A stretch of 64,000 nucleotides of DNA from Tetrastigma voinierianum. Its lineage: Eukaryota > Streptophyta > Magnoliopsida > Vitales > Vitaceae. The stretch's first letter is position 1; every line of letters starts with the position of its first letter. Positions 33,031-43,896 of this stretch are shown here, one piece after another. The DNA is taken from assembly GCA_016808115.1 (NCBI GenBank), contig JAEQBH010004430.1:43937-107936 (forward strand). The letters are read 5' to 3'. Position numbers and translations under genes: made by a program. Below the pieces are notes generated by a model, which had not been told where the DNA came from, ran no database searches, and was given only the letters and a program-made list of their open reading frames with translations.

Positions 33031-33368
33031 TGTAAAGGCAGAAAAAATCAATTTTTCTGAAAAAGGTTAAAACGGTAATTTCGGTTGAAAACCGAAAATT
33101 CTCTAGATCTCGGATAGCCAGAAGCGGATTGCGCCAGTTAAATTCGTCGCAAAATCTAGTTATCCAAAAAAGTTTAAATCAAATTATGAGACAGTCATAA
33201 TATTTCACAATTGCAGGTGTCATCGCCGGTGACTTTAGGGACCGAGATTTTTACGAAAATACTTAGTCGAGAAAATGTAGTTTGGGCTAACTTCATTTAA
33301 AATAAAGTGATACGAAAAGAAATAAAAATTTTTGGACGAAGCGGACGAATAAATGATATGAACTATGA

Positions 33369-33427
<59 letters not shown>

Positions 33428-34432
33428 TAAAAAAATAAAAAAAAAGTCAAGCGGAATTTGCGGGAGGATTTTCGTTAGGAAGCGTGGAGAGAATTTTTTA
33501 TTTTATTTCTCTTACTTCTTTTTAAAATCTATTAAATCGGATCGCGAGTTTTTCGTCGGGATTTGAGGCAAAGTTGATCCGTGTGAGCTACGCTTGGGCA
33601 CCAAAATCTTGGAGTTTCAACAAACTCCGTGAGGTAGGGGTTTTATCCTACTTGAAGTTACACTTTGTTTAACTGTTTTGTAATTTTTCAGTTGGTTTGA
33701 GGCCTTGAACGGTCGTTTGATCGGTCCCAAAACTTGGGACCGAATTGTTAGAATTTTTGGAGAATTTTTGGAGCCCATTTGGACAGTCTGTGACTGTGTA
33801 GGGGATGTTTGGGGTGTTTGTTTCATATTTTATGAAATAAATTGTGTTTTAGTAAGTAGGAGACCAGAAATGGGTATGGAATTCGATTCTGAGAGGCAGG
33901 GTTTGGTAGTGGGCTGCCCACGGACAGCCACCAGTTATGTATTTGGAATTTGTTAAAAGCAGTCTGGGTTCAATGGGAATAGTGACATGTGAATAGTGAT
34001 ATGTGAATAGTGACACATGAATAGTATGTGAATAGTGTTCATGAAATATTTTCGTGAGAAATTGTGCTGAGTTTAGAAGAAAAGCCGGATTGTGGCTTTG
34101 GTTTTGTGATGTATACATGTATTAGAATTCTCTAATTTTAATATATGTTGTATAAAAGAGAAATGATTAACTCTTTTGAAACTATTGGATATAGTTAGTT
34201 TATATTATGATGAGTATTTATTGGGCCCAAGAGGTTGTTTTACTCGGATAGATAATAAGTGTGATTGATGTTGATTGGAATGAGGTTATATTACGGTGTT
34301 GATGTATGCGGGTAGGAGCTCTCAGGTACAAAGGAGACTGCCGATTTCGTGAATGTCGGGTAGGTTGCAGGCATCCACAGTGTCTGTGAGTTGACGGGTA
34401 GTCAACGGACCCTCGGGAAATGGGGCGTCACA
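33031..34432 (+). repeat. LTR Y6, complete plus-strand family Y LTR
   Basis: 1402 bases from TGTAAAGGCAG to GGGGCGTCACA. It contains CTCTAGATCTCGGATAGCC (33101), an (AAT)n microsatellite (33371-33424), GTGAGGTAGGGGTTTTATCCT (33630), a GTGAATAGTGACAT tandem repeat (33978-34040), and the standard end block with GTAGTCAACGGACCCTCGGG. ACTTGGG follows, the first bases of a tRNA-iMet-type primer-binding site, cut off by LTR Y7. Confidence 0.72.
33371..33424. repeat. (AAT)n microsatellite
   Basis: About 18 AAT units inside LTR Y6. A shorter run of the same type sits at 52527-52547 in the chromovirus T LTR. Confidence 0.95.
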
Positions 34433-34437
34433 ACTTG

Positions 34438-36079
34438 GGCCCCTGCATCAACACTCACAAAATATATCCCAACTATATACAATAGTTTCAACAGTTAATA
34501 AATCACTCTTACCAAACATATATCAAAAGTTTACAATTTTAATACATGTTATACAAAGAATACCAAGAAGCCACAATCGGCTTTCTTCAAAATGTGGCCC
34601 CAAGCGAGTGTCCTCGTTCACACTCTACGTACTTGGAAATGAGCTGATCCCTTGATAGGGTGAGCAAAGCCCGATAGAGATAATTTCCTAAATGGAGTTT
34701 ACTCCCATTGAAGTGCACAGCCATGGCAAACAATCACATTCAAAGCAATTTTATGAACCTACTCGAATGTCTACACTTTGACCAACCCATGTCTCGAGTC
34801 CTACATGTGACTCCTCACATATTATACAAGCGAATGCGAGTAAAATCGCGGAGTTTTGAAAGCAGAAACTTGTTGTTACCAGCAAGCTAAGATTTGTTAA
34901 AAGTATTGGACTACCCTCGAGGCGAATGTGTTGGAGAACCTTCCTAAACAATTCATGGGCTCCTCAGGCCTGTAATTGTTGTACCGTACTCAAACCTGAT
35001 TCGAGGAAAATCATCCATTTAGAAATTCCTTTACCGCAACCATGTTCGTTTTTCTTTCAATTTCATGTCATGCACTCACACCCCTAATATTCTATTTGCG
35101 GTGCATATGGAATGCATGATGCCAATTCAATACATTCATGTTAATATATTCACATGCATATATATTAACATAATTAAATCACATAAAACATGTTATGCGA
35201 TTTCCTGATCAATTACACGAAATTAGCTCACATGAGCTAATTAACAAACACAAGCAATTCATTTTGAATCACTCCAACATCATAAAATTTTACCTGAAAA
35301 TATTCACATCCTTCCCATGAGCGGTGAAACCCTCGGATTACTGTTCATGGCCACACAAATAGGAATTTTCTCCACTCGGTTCAAAGCTTTTGAAACCAAA
35401 TTTATGGCTAAAACAAGCCTCAGAACATTCTTAACCATTTACATGGCTCTTAGCCAAAGATTAACGCAAGTAGGAAAAGATCTCTACCTCTTGGAGTTGT
35501 TGGAACTCCACGAATCAGTCTTGCGCGTAGTCACTCGCATCGTAGAAACGGCACCTTCTTTCTCCGTCGAGGGCGACGGTCCAGGATGGCCCGAATCTAG
35601 AGATAAATCACACTTTCTCTCTCTAGATTCCAAATCCAACACCCCACTGCATCCCATTTCCAGCCTTCACGTTTTGGTCTATAATTTTGGAGAAGATGAA
35701 CATTGTTAATCTTTTGTCTTTACCTCATTAACAATTTCTAAAATTCCCTATGTGTCCCTTCTCTTGGATTTTTTATACTTGACACTATCTAGGTCGTCCA
35801 TTTCAATCATCTCTCTACTCATGCAACATGTGTCATATGAGTACATGTAATTAGGTGACTTTTGTCCCTCACGTATCGTTCTGACACGATGCAGTGCCTC
35901 AAAAGCGTGCAAATTCATTTGTCTCGAATTCGGCTGAATCTGACATGGTAGCTCGTTTCGCGATACAATTCCAGCCCGGTGAAATCAGTTTCGTCGTAGA
36001 GATCTAGAAAAATTTCGGGTTTTACCGAAATTACGATTTTGCCATTTTTCCGAAAATTGGAATTTTCTCGGGTCTTACA
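34438..36079 (-). repeat. LTR Y7, minus-strand family Y 3' LTR, end truncated
   Basis: From TGTAAGACCCGAG on the minus strand (36079) to an internal break at 34438; about 200 bases of the end block are missing. The chromovirus-typical TTTTAAGGAGGGGAGA (36080-36098 on minus) precedes it, so it is a 3' LTR. The 130-codon plus frame at 35317-35709 lies across the LTR leader and is incidental. It faces LTR Y6 tail to tail. Confidence 0.7.
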
Positions 36080-36480
36080 TTCTCCCCTCCTTAAAAGGAA
36101 TTTCGTCCCAAAATTATGGACAATCACAATCATTCACATGCATATGCAACGTGCACTACCCATGCATGTAAACTAGTCATTTAAGTACTAAACGACTAAA
36201 CCACGTACCTTCATCCCTATCCTGTCTAATCCCTAAGGAACTCACATACAAGGTCACCATCAGCCTCGACCTCAAATGACTCTATCACAGGCGATTACAG
36301 CATCTACAAAGGTGTAAGTAGCCTGAGATACTATTCACTGTATGCCCATTCATAAGTAATGCAAGACACTAATTTCATATTTTTAAATCATATCCAACAA
36401 AAATTTTATTTTATAAATTTTACTTTATTTATTTTATTTTTTAAAATTTATTTTATATATTTTTGAAAAATTATGTGAAC
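36080..36480 (-). other. 3' end of a minus-strand family Y element, then unassigned DNA
   Basis: 36080-36215 matches the 3' non-coding stretch next to LTRs Y3 and Y11, including CATGCATATGCAACGTGCACTA (as two blocks). Beyond 36215 the similarity is lost; 36220-36360 has no recognised protein, and 36380-36480 is AT-rich. Confidence 0.5.
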
Positions 36481-36758
36481 ATTGTTCATGAAACGATTAA
36501 TACAAACGATGGCGCGAATGCACACCAATTAACCTTGGATGCGCATGGTGCACCAGGTTGCCTTGATGCGCTCAGGCCTCAGCGCGCGCGCGTAGGCCGT
36601 GTCGTTGTCGTGCCGGTGTGCCATGACCTTTGTGGCGGCCGTGTCGTGGCCTTGTGTGGCGTGCCTAGCAGCGTATCAGCGGGCTACTTATTCTTGTGTC
36701 GCCTTTGGCTGTGTTGTATGCGACCGCGATAGCGGCCCACACCTTCTACTGCCCCCTT
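36481..36758. other. GC-rich island 1
   Basis: Abrupt GC-rich block with CpG-rich words (GCGCGCGCGTAGG, TGTCGTTGTCGTGCCGG) in AT-rich surroundings. The 89- and 69-codon plus frames look like chance frames in GC-rich DNA. A shorter block with similar words stands at 41576-41760. Confidence 0.55.
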
Positions 36759-37056
36759 GTCGCGATGCAATTAATTGTATACGTGACCGCGCCCTCAACA
36801 GCGATTAAAACGTCACAATACAAAATCTTGTATCGCGACCTGACCACCCGGTGACTAGTCCACTATCACGATACAAACAATTGTATCGTGACACACCTCA
36901 TTTGAATTGACCTCGCGCAATCCGCGATACAGTTGTATCGTGACACGCCCCAGTGGCAGACCCTCTCTGTCCGCGATACAATCGCGTGTGTCGCGACACA
37001 AGCAACCAACATTAACCCTCGCCCTTGTCCGCGATACAGCGATTGTATCGTGACAC
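36759..37056. repeat. Periodic array of six imperfect palindromes
   Basis: Six copies of an inverted repeat of the form CGATACAA...TTGTATCG followed by TGACAC, centred near 36774, 36826, 36880, 36934, 36985 and 37043, so spaced 51-58 bases apart. The best copy has 11-base arms (TCACGATACAA/TTGTATCGTGA) with a 3-4 base loop. Spacers are unrelated. It lies between a GC-rich island and an AT-rich leader, upstream (minus strand) of LTR Y8's primer site. Confidence 0.8.
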
Positions 37057-37296
37057 CTCTCAGCCAACTGACATGCGAGAGTACAGCATGCTGATACAAT
37101 TTCCAATGTATAGGTACCCGATTCAGGCGTGCTTGACCAATTGCCAAACCGTTTTTTCATTTCAATTTTTTTTTCGTTTCCTACTCTTGGGAAAAAAACA
37201 ACGAAAAAATATTTTCTTTTTTTTTCAATTTCCGATATACGAATAAATTTATAAAAATTTATTTTATTCCTTTTTTCATTCATACTCTTAGAAAAC

Positions 37297-37349
<53 letters not shown>

Positions 37350-37480
37350 TCATTTTCCAGTAAACCAAATAAATTTATTAAAATTTATTTATTTTTCTTC
37401 GATTTTACACCTTTGTAAAACCTTGAAAAATTTCTACACATCATAAAATTTTTTTTTTCATTTGGACCATTTTGTCAAAA
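37057..37480. other. AT-rich spacer with (TA)n and poly-T runs
   Basis: Low-complexity AT-rich sequence containing a (TA)n run at 37301-37347. No gene is seen. The minus frame spanning 36855-37298 crosses the palindrome array and is rejected as coding. Confidence 0.6.
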
Positions 37481-37834
37481 ATTCTCGAACACAGAGGTTA
37501 CATTTCTCGGCCCTAGTGTTCTACATTTTTCCTATGCTATTCACCAAGCATACAATTTCAATCATTGAACAATTCATGCTATGCACACCATTCACACATC
37601 AATCACAACAATCACATAAAACATAGTACATGTAGTGTTCTAGTCCTGTCTCATGATTTCCTAGGTAATCACATACCTAAACTCTAACATTGAGATGTAC
37701 CAAGCTGTGATGTTCTTAAACCTTATGACCATGGCCTAAGCCCAAGTCCCTCAATCCCTAGGTTTTCATTTTACCTAAGCTACACACCCCGCAGGGCTCC
37801 CAGTAATCGTTTACCTTGGCTCGTACGAGTTGGC
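37481..37834 (-). other. 5' leader and decayed primer-binding site of a minus-strand family Y element
   Basis: Similar to 48100-48389: TTTGTCAAAAATTCTCGA, CCCTAGTGTTCTACATT, TCCTAGGTAATCACATACCTAA and GTTTACCTTGGCTC occur in the same order in both. At 48373-48384 the last block is a clear primer-binding site; here (37811-37834) it is decayed. It is the leader downstream (on minus) of LTR Y8. Confidence 0.6.
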
Positions 37835-38449
37835 TGAGCAGGGTCAGTTGACGGCCGTCGACCAGTGGAATACTTCGTGAATGGGTAACCCTACGCTCGG
37901 AAAATCGGAAGAGTCTCCTTTATGCAGGAGCTCTGAGGTACATAACACATCCCGATAATAAAATGACCTCCACTTAGGGTCCACGTGCGATAAAATAAGC
38001 GGCCACTTAGGCTTTTGCATCGACACTCACAAAATATATCCCAACTATATGCAATAGTTTTTTAATAGTTAATATAAATCACTCTTCTGAACATATATCA
38101 AAAAGTTTAAAATTTTAATACATGTTATACAAAGCGAATGCAAACCCTTGATGCGGCTTTGCTTACAAAAATACGGCCTCACGAGTGAGGCCTTCCTTGT
38201 TCTACTCCTGTACGAAATGGTGATCCCTCGACAGGGTGAGCAAAGCCCAATAGAGATAATTTCCTACATGGGTTACTCCTCACCTAAGTGCACAGCCATG
38301 TCAAACAATCACATTGACAATTTCCTTGAACTGCTCGAATGCGTAGTCGACCCATGTCACCGAGGGTCCTCAGGCTCCTCGCGTATGCACAAGTGAGATA
38401 CGAGGTAAAATCCACGGTTTAAAAAAACTTTGTTGTTCTCGAAAACACG
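37835..38449 (-). repeat. LTR Y8/Y10, outer part (interrupted by Y9)
   Basis: Distal 615 bases of a minus-strand family Y LTR, from the end block (37835) to GTTGTTCTCGAAAACACG. In intact copies such as Y7 the next block is TTTGTTAAAAGTATTGGACT; its counterpart here lies at 40290, after LTR Y9. Y8 and Y10 are therefore one LTR split by insertion. Confidence 0.65.
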
Positions 38450-40278
38450 TGGCGTCCGATACGGGGTGTCCAGATTGACTACCCGTCCCGACCAGCGGAA
38501 TACTCGTAGATGTCGGAGTGGCTTGGGCACGGCACTCCGCAGAAAATCGGGCGATCTCCTTTATGCGGGAGCTCTACCCGAAGTCTGAGCATGTCCCGAT
38601 GTCAACAATGACCATACGGGTCTACATGCGAGTAAAATAATGGCCACTTGGGCCCACCATCAATACTCACCAAATACATATCAACTATATAACACTTAGC
38701 TGAGAGTTATTACATTGCTGCTACATATATTAAACTTTGAATTTTAATACATGTATACAACTAAGATGCAAGCCGTAAGCAGGCTTTGCTTCCTAGCGGC
38801 CTCTAGTGAGCGTCGTCCTCGTCCACCTCACATTACTGAAATGGTGATCCCTCTCGACGAGTTGTTGAAGCCCGATAGTGATAATTTCCTACATGGGTTA
38901 CTACCCACCTAAGTGCACATGCATGACAAAACAAACACATTCAAGTAATTACATGAACCTACTCGAATGTCTATATGCCCAAACCCATGTCTCGAGTCCT
39001 CACCGACTCCCTCACACTTGCCCCTAAGCCATGTATGGGAAAACCATTTCCAAACAAGGTATTTGTTTTTAACCCAGTGGACAACCCTCAGAGTATAAAT
39101 AGTGGGTGAACCGATAATCTATTTTGCTTAAGGACAACCCTCGATGTATATCAATTGGACAAACTCAGACGATTGATATTATATGGACAGCCCTCGATAT
39201 TGTAATGGACACACTCGTAGTGTGTGTTGAGTCAACCCTCAGAAACAATTACGTAGAAACCACCTCATGCACTCACTGTTATAGAACGTGCATATGGAAT
39301 TACATGATGCCAATTCCAAATACGTTCATCTTTAATATATTCACATGCATATATATTAACATAATTAAATCACATAAAACATGTACAATTTCACGTCAAT
39401 TACACCCCGAGAATTAGCTCACATGGGCTAATTAACAAACCACGAGCAATTCATTTTGAATCACTCAACCAAACACATTTCCACACAAAATTATTTCGTG
39501 TCCTTATTCATGTGACGATGGAACCCTCGGGTTATTGTTCCACGTCCAGTCAAGTAGGAATTTTCTCACTCGATTCAAAGCGCGAGAGTGAATTTATGGC
39601 TAAAACAAGCTGCCGACGTTCCTAACCATTTACGGCTCTTAGCGGTGCTACAAGTAGAAAGATCCCTACCTCTTGGAGTTGTCGGAACTCCACCAAATCG
39701 GTGCCCATGCGTAGCCCTTGTCGCGTAGAACAACTTTCCTTCTTGCTCCGTCGAAAACCGACGGTCCGATCGACCGGAAATCTAGAGAGAAGGAGGTCCT
39801 TCTCTCTCTAAAATTGAAAAACTCCAGCCACTGCCTCTCCAGTCCAGCCTACTGCCCGATTCTGCCCATTTTGTGCTCTTTTGAAGAAGACAATACTATT
39901 CATTTTTTGTCCTATTATCATTTACAAATTCAAAAATTCCCATCATGTCCCTTCTCTTGGATTTTTTTGACGCTTGGCACTATTTCGGCAATCCATTTCC
40001 ATCATCTCTCTACTCATGCAACATGTGTCACATGAATACATGTTATAGGTGACTTTTGTCACATTACATGTCATTTCTGATTTTTAGGTACACCGGTCTT
40101 ATCGAGAAAAAACGTGTAAATTAAGATGTCTGGGTGACGAAATTGGCGTGGTATTAGATTTCGTGAAGACGATTCCAGGGTGAAATCCATTTCGTCATCG
40201 AGGTCTAAAGAAAATTTTCGTTTTTACGAAATGACGATTTTGCCCTTTTCAGAAATTGGAATTTTAAGGTCTGCAACA
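38450..40278 (-). repeat. LTR Y9, complete, nested inside another family Y LTR
   Basis: About 1829 bases with both ends: minus-strand start TGTTGCAGACCTTAAAATTCC at 40278 and end block at 38450. It carries all standard family blocks, a degenerate GGACAACCCTCAG repeat (39082-39240) and no adjoining coding sequence. A complete LTR without internal region inside a sister LTR is best read as a nested insertion reduced to a solo LTR. Confidence 0.68.
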
Positions 40279-40700
40279 CACTCTTAGAATTTCGGTAAAA
40301 GTGTTGACTACCCTCGGGCGAATGTGTTGGAGAACCTTCTAAACAATTCATGGGATCCTCAGATATGTAATTGTTGGACCGTCTCAACACAATTCTCAGG
40401 AAAATCATCCATTGAAATTCACTTTTGCAACCGTATTAGTTTTAACGATTTAAGTATCGTATTTCATGCCTTAATATTTTTGGTGGCAAGTGCATATGGA
40501 ATGCATGATGCGATTCAATACATTCATGCTAATATATTCACATGCATATATATTAACATAATTAAATCATAAAGCATGTTATGCAAATTCTGGCGTCAAT
40601 TCTTAGCCAAAATTAGCTCATAGGCTAATTTACAAACACAAACAATTCATTTTGAATCACTCTGACATAAAATTTCACCTGCAAAATATTCACGCAACTA
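40279..40700 (-). repeat. LTR Y8/Y10, inner part
   Basis: Continuation of the LTR split by Y9, from TTCGGTAAAAGTGTTGACTACC to AAAATATTCACGC, where it is cut off. The proximal (U3) half is missing. Confidence 0.6.
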
Positions 40701-41575
40701 TTAAATGTTTAGGCTTTGGTCGTTTATTATGTTATTAACCTAAAATATTGTTTCATCTTTGTGATTTTTAGCAATTTGATTATTTATTTCTATTGATGTA
40801 TTATTAGTTGGAATCAAAGAAATTATTTTTTCTTCAAAAAAATAAAAATAAATTTATTATCATAATAAATTTATTTATTTTAATAAAATGTTAAAGATAT
40901 TATGCATATATTATATAAATATTTTCATTTTATCACAAATATAAGGTTAAACAAATTTAGCTTTATTGATATAATTAAGATGTTAATTTTAAGTATATAA
41001 AAAACAAATGACATAATGTAATAGAAATACAATATTAAAACAACTTTATACTTAATACTATTAAGTCTTATTGTGTTAACTAAATAAGTTATATTCAATA
41101 TTTAGTATAAAATCAACATTCAACCTAAATAAAAGTTATATTCAATGTCGGTTTAAAAAACGCCCTTAAGATGAGGTCATAAAAGTTAAATTTTAGACTA
41201 GGTTTTGGGTCCCAAGAATTTGAAAAATACAAAGAAAAGAAAATAAAGAAAAAGTAAAAGGAATAAGAAAAAAAAAGTAAAACCCACATATTATTTTTAT
41301 TTCTTTGTTTTTAAACTTATTTTATGTATTTTAAATTTTAGTTCATCGATATAAAGAATAAAATTTTTTAAAAATATATGTTAGTTTTAATTGATTTTAC
41401 TTTATATTTTATTTTTTCTTAAAATTTTTATCAAACAATCAAACTTTTATTTTTACAAAATAAGTAAAAATGAATTTTATTTTCATATTTGATTTCACAA
41501 TAAAAATATAAACAAATCAAATATAACCTAAAATTTATCAAAACTTTGTATATATATATGTAAAACAGGGGCAGA
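40701..41575. other. AT-rich DNA, nothing recognised
   Basis: Strongly AT-rich with poly-A/T tracts; no frame, RNA or repeat partner found in the window. Confidence 0.5.
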
Positions 41576-41849
41576 ATCCACGTGATGCGCACGAAAACCA
41601 GGTTATTGCTTCAATACATTTGTCGCGTAGCGCGCTCCGGCTCGACGCCGCACTTGGCTGTGCGCCTGTCGTGCGCGCCCGGTCGTCCTTTTTGCGACAC
41701 CATTGCAGGTCGTGACCCGGCTGTCGAAGTGGGCAATAGCCATCCCATTAATCCTGCATTCTTAACTTCTTTTTCCCTCTTTGTTACACCTTTGTAAAAC
41801 CTCTAGAATTTAGCCTCATTACTACTAGGAACTACGGAAGCTAGAAAAC
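41576..41849. other. GC-rich island 2 and flank
   Basis: Short GC-rich block (GTCGCGTAGCGCGCTCC, GTGCGCCTGTCGTGCGCG) followed by TTACACCTTTGTAAAACC. The last phrase also occurs at 37406 in the first leader, so the two GC-rich blocks probably belong to related leader or LTR regions. The palindrome array is not present here. Confidence 0.45.
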
Positions 41850-43330
41850 TCACCAAAATATATTATACAAAATAGAATTTAATTACAATTTGTTTTTAAT
41901 TAAAAATTAGAAAGATTTGGGTTTTCGGCCGATTTTACAAAATACATAAATAAGGCGAATGCCATTTCTTCGCCTCTATGGTCTCGAATCGTCCATCCAC
42001 AGTGTAATTTGGTACATGAAATTATTTATTCCCAGCGACGGGATGAGCAATGATGGTTGAATTTTCCCACATTGGGTTACTCCCCACCTAAGTGCTCATG
42101 CAATGGAAAGCATCCATTCAAAATTGAATTAATGATTCGCCTCAGATACGCATACTGATCCATTACCTCGAGTCATCAGCGACTCTCTCACACATACTTG
42201 TACCATGTGAATTGTTTCCAAACAAATCCTATTTGTTCAATTTGTGGACAACCCTCAGAAGCGCATATATAGTGGACATACTCCGATAGTGAATTTTGTG
42301 GACAACCCTTCGACTCATATATTGGACATACTCAGATGGTGGTACTGGCCCACCATCGATATATTTTCCAAAATATGTTATGTGATTACACCCTAGTACT
42401 CTATGGTGTCCCGGAGTGCATATAGGAAATACGTATGCCATTTTTATACAATCGTATTTAACATATCAAGCATGCATATAGTAGCAACACTTTACACATA
42501 AAAACATGTTATTCGATCATACTTGATATATCAACTATAAAGCCATCTGAAGCAGGTCCTGGGGTCACAAGTTTGGTATCCAAAGAAATAACTCCCAGGG
42601 TTTCACCACAGGTCCAAATTTTGGGCGAATGACGACCACTTAGGCCCCAGAACATCACTTAACCCAAAATGGCTCTTAGCCAAAATTTAACAAGTAGAAT
42701 GGGAGCCCACTGCCTCTCGGGTTAGGAAACTGCAATCTGGGGCTCACCCACGTGTAACTCTTGCGGTGGGGATCAACTTTACCTCTTAATGCATTTGGTT
42801 GTGGATGATCGTCGAAAAATCTAGAGAGAGTGAGCTTCTCACTCTGAAACTCTCTTTCTCCCTCTCACGTTTGCTCTCCCCCTCTCTCCTCCCACTTCTC
42901 CGACCCCTTTGGTAGGGTGGGTCAAGTGAGATGTCATCTCACTTGCCACATGTCACACATTTAGTGGCCCTTAGGATTACCCTTATCACCTTATCCTGAA
43001 TAGTGGATTTCCTTACTTATGAGATATTTGTATCCTCATGGGCCCACTTGGCTCTCATTGTTTGAATTTATCACAGCTTGTCCACGTGGCACATTGTGAG
43101 CCCACTCAATTCATGCCCCAAGTGTCCCTGCACTCTCGATTGTCTGAAAAATGTGAAGTGCCAGACTATCTCATGAATTTCAACGAAATTCGACGTAGTA
43201 GCTAGATTTTGCGAGACGGTTTCAACAGTGAAGTCCGTTTCATCATCCAAGATCTCGAAAAATTCAGGATTTTGACTGAAATTTCCATTTTACCATTTTT
43301 CAGAAAATTTGAATTTTCTCGGGTTTTACC
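41850..43330 (-). repeat. LTR Y11, minus-strand family Y 3' LTR
   Basis: From GTAAAACCCGAGAAAATTC on the minus strand (43330), preceded by a decayed polypurine tract and chromodomain codons, to about 41850. It includes ATCTCACTTGCCACATGTCA (42939), a GGACAACCCT repeat (42245-42345) and AGAGAGAGTGAGCTTCTCAC-like leader. The distal end block is missing. It belongs to the same subfamily as Y5. Confidence 0.65.
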
Positions 43331-43896
43331 TTCTTCTCCTCTTAAAAGAATTTAGTCACGAAATTCCACACAACCACATCGACTCATATGCATATGCAAC
43401 GTGCACTATGTCATGAATGCAAACTAGTCATTTAATTTCTCAACGACTAAACTATGTACCTTAATCCCTAAACAAGAAGGGATAGGTGGCCTGCATCGTG
43501 TCCTCGTGCTCACACGTTGCCTCATCCACTCCACGGTGTTTCCACAACACCTTCACTAGCCTCACGGTCATGAATAGAAAAACCTGATCCCGGCTATCCA
43601 TAATGCACACAGGTCCCTCCTCAAAGGTCCGATCGGTGTCAACAGTAATCCCTCTCAATCCCTTTACACGAAATTTGGATGCGGGTATCTTCGGAGCGTG
43701 GGCGTGAAACACCTCACGGACACCGCCACAATCTCGCGGTGAGTGTCAGCCAGGTGCGCTACATTTGCCCACCACTTCGAGTATCTCGAAGGGCTCGATG
43801 GTACTGACGGCTTTCCTCGCTTTACGGGCGACCACTCTTAGGCATCACCTTGAGAAGGCGTGATCACCGGCCTAAAACTCCCAAGGGTCGAAGTCG
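43331..43896 (-). pseudogene. Family Y pol C terminus with chromodomain, minus strand
   Basis: Minus-strand reading: a GDHAFLKVMPK linker (about 43862-43830), a YIGPFEILEVVGK-like segment (43790-43750), then a frame 43712-43461 with VFEEGP-type residues TFEEGPVCIMDSRDQ and chromodomain VRLVKVLWKHRGVDEATCEH (about 43570-43510) ending ATYPFLFRD. The aromatic/acidic chromodomain core is intact in this short frame, with Trp replaced by Cys in EATW. It is the C-terminal part of a chromoviral integrase; the rest has been replaced by LTR Y12. Confidence 0.78.

Noticed and set aside
35317..35709. 130-codon plus-strand frame
   Set aside because: It lies antisense across the leader of minus-strand LTR Y7, and sister LTRs at the same place are closed.
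36759..37056. CRISPR-like array
   Set aside because: Units are imperfect palindromes with variable arms in a plant retroelement leader; there are no cas genes and no exact direct repeats.
36855..37298. 147-codon minus-strand frame with repeated CHDTI-like words
   Set aside because: The repeated words are the palindrome array in translation, and the rest is AT-rich spacer.
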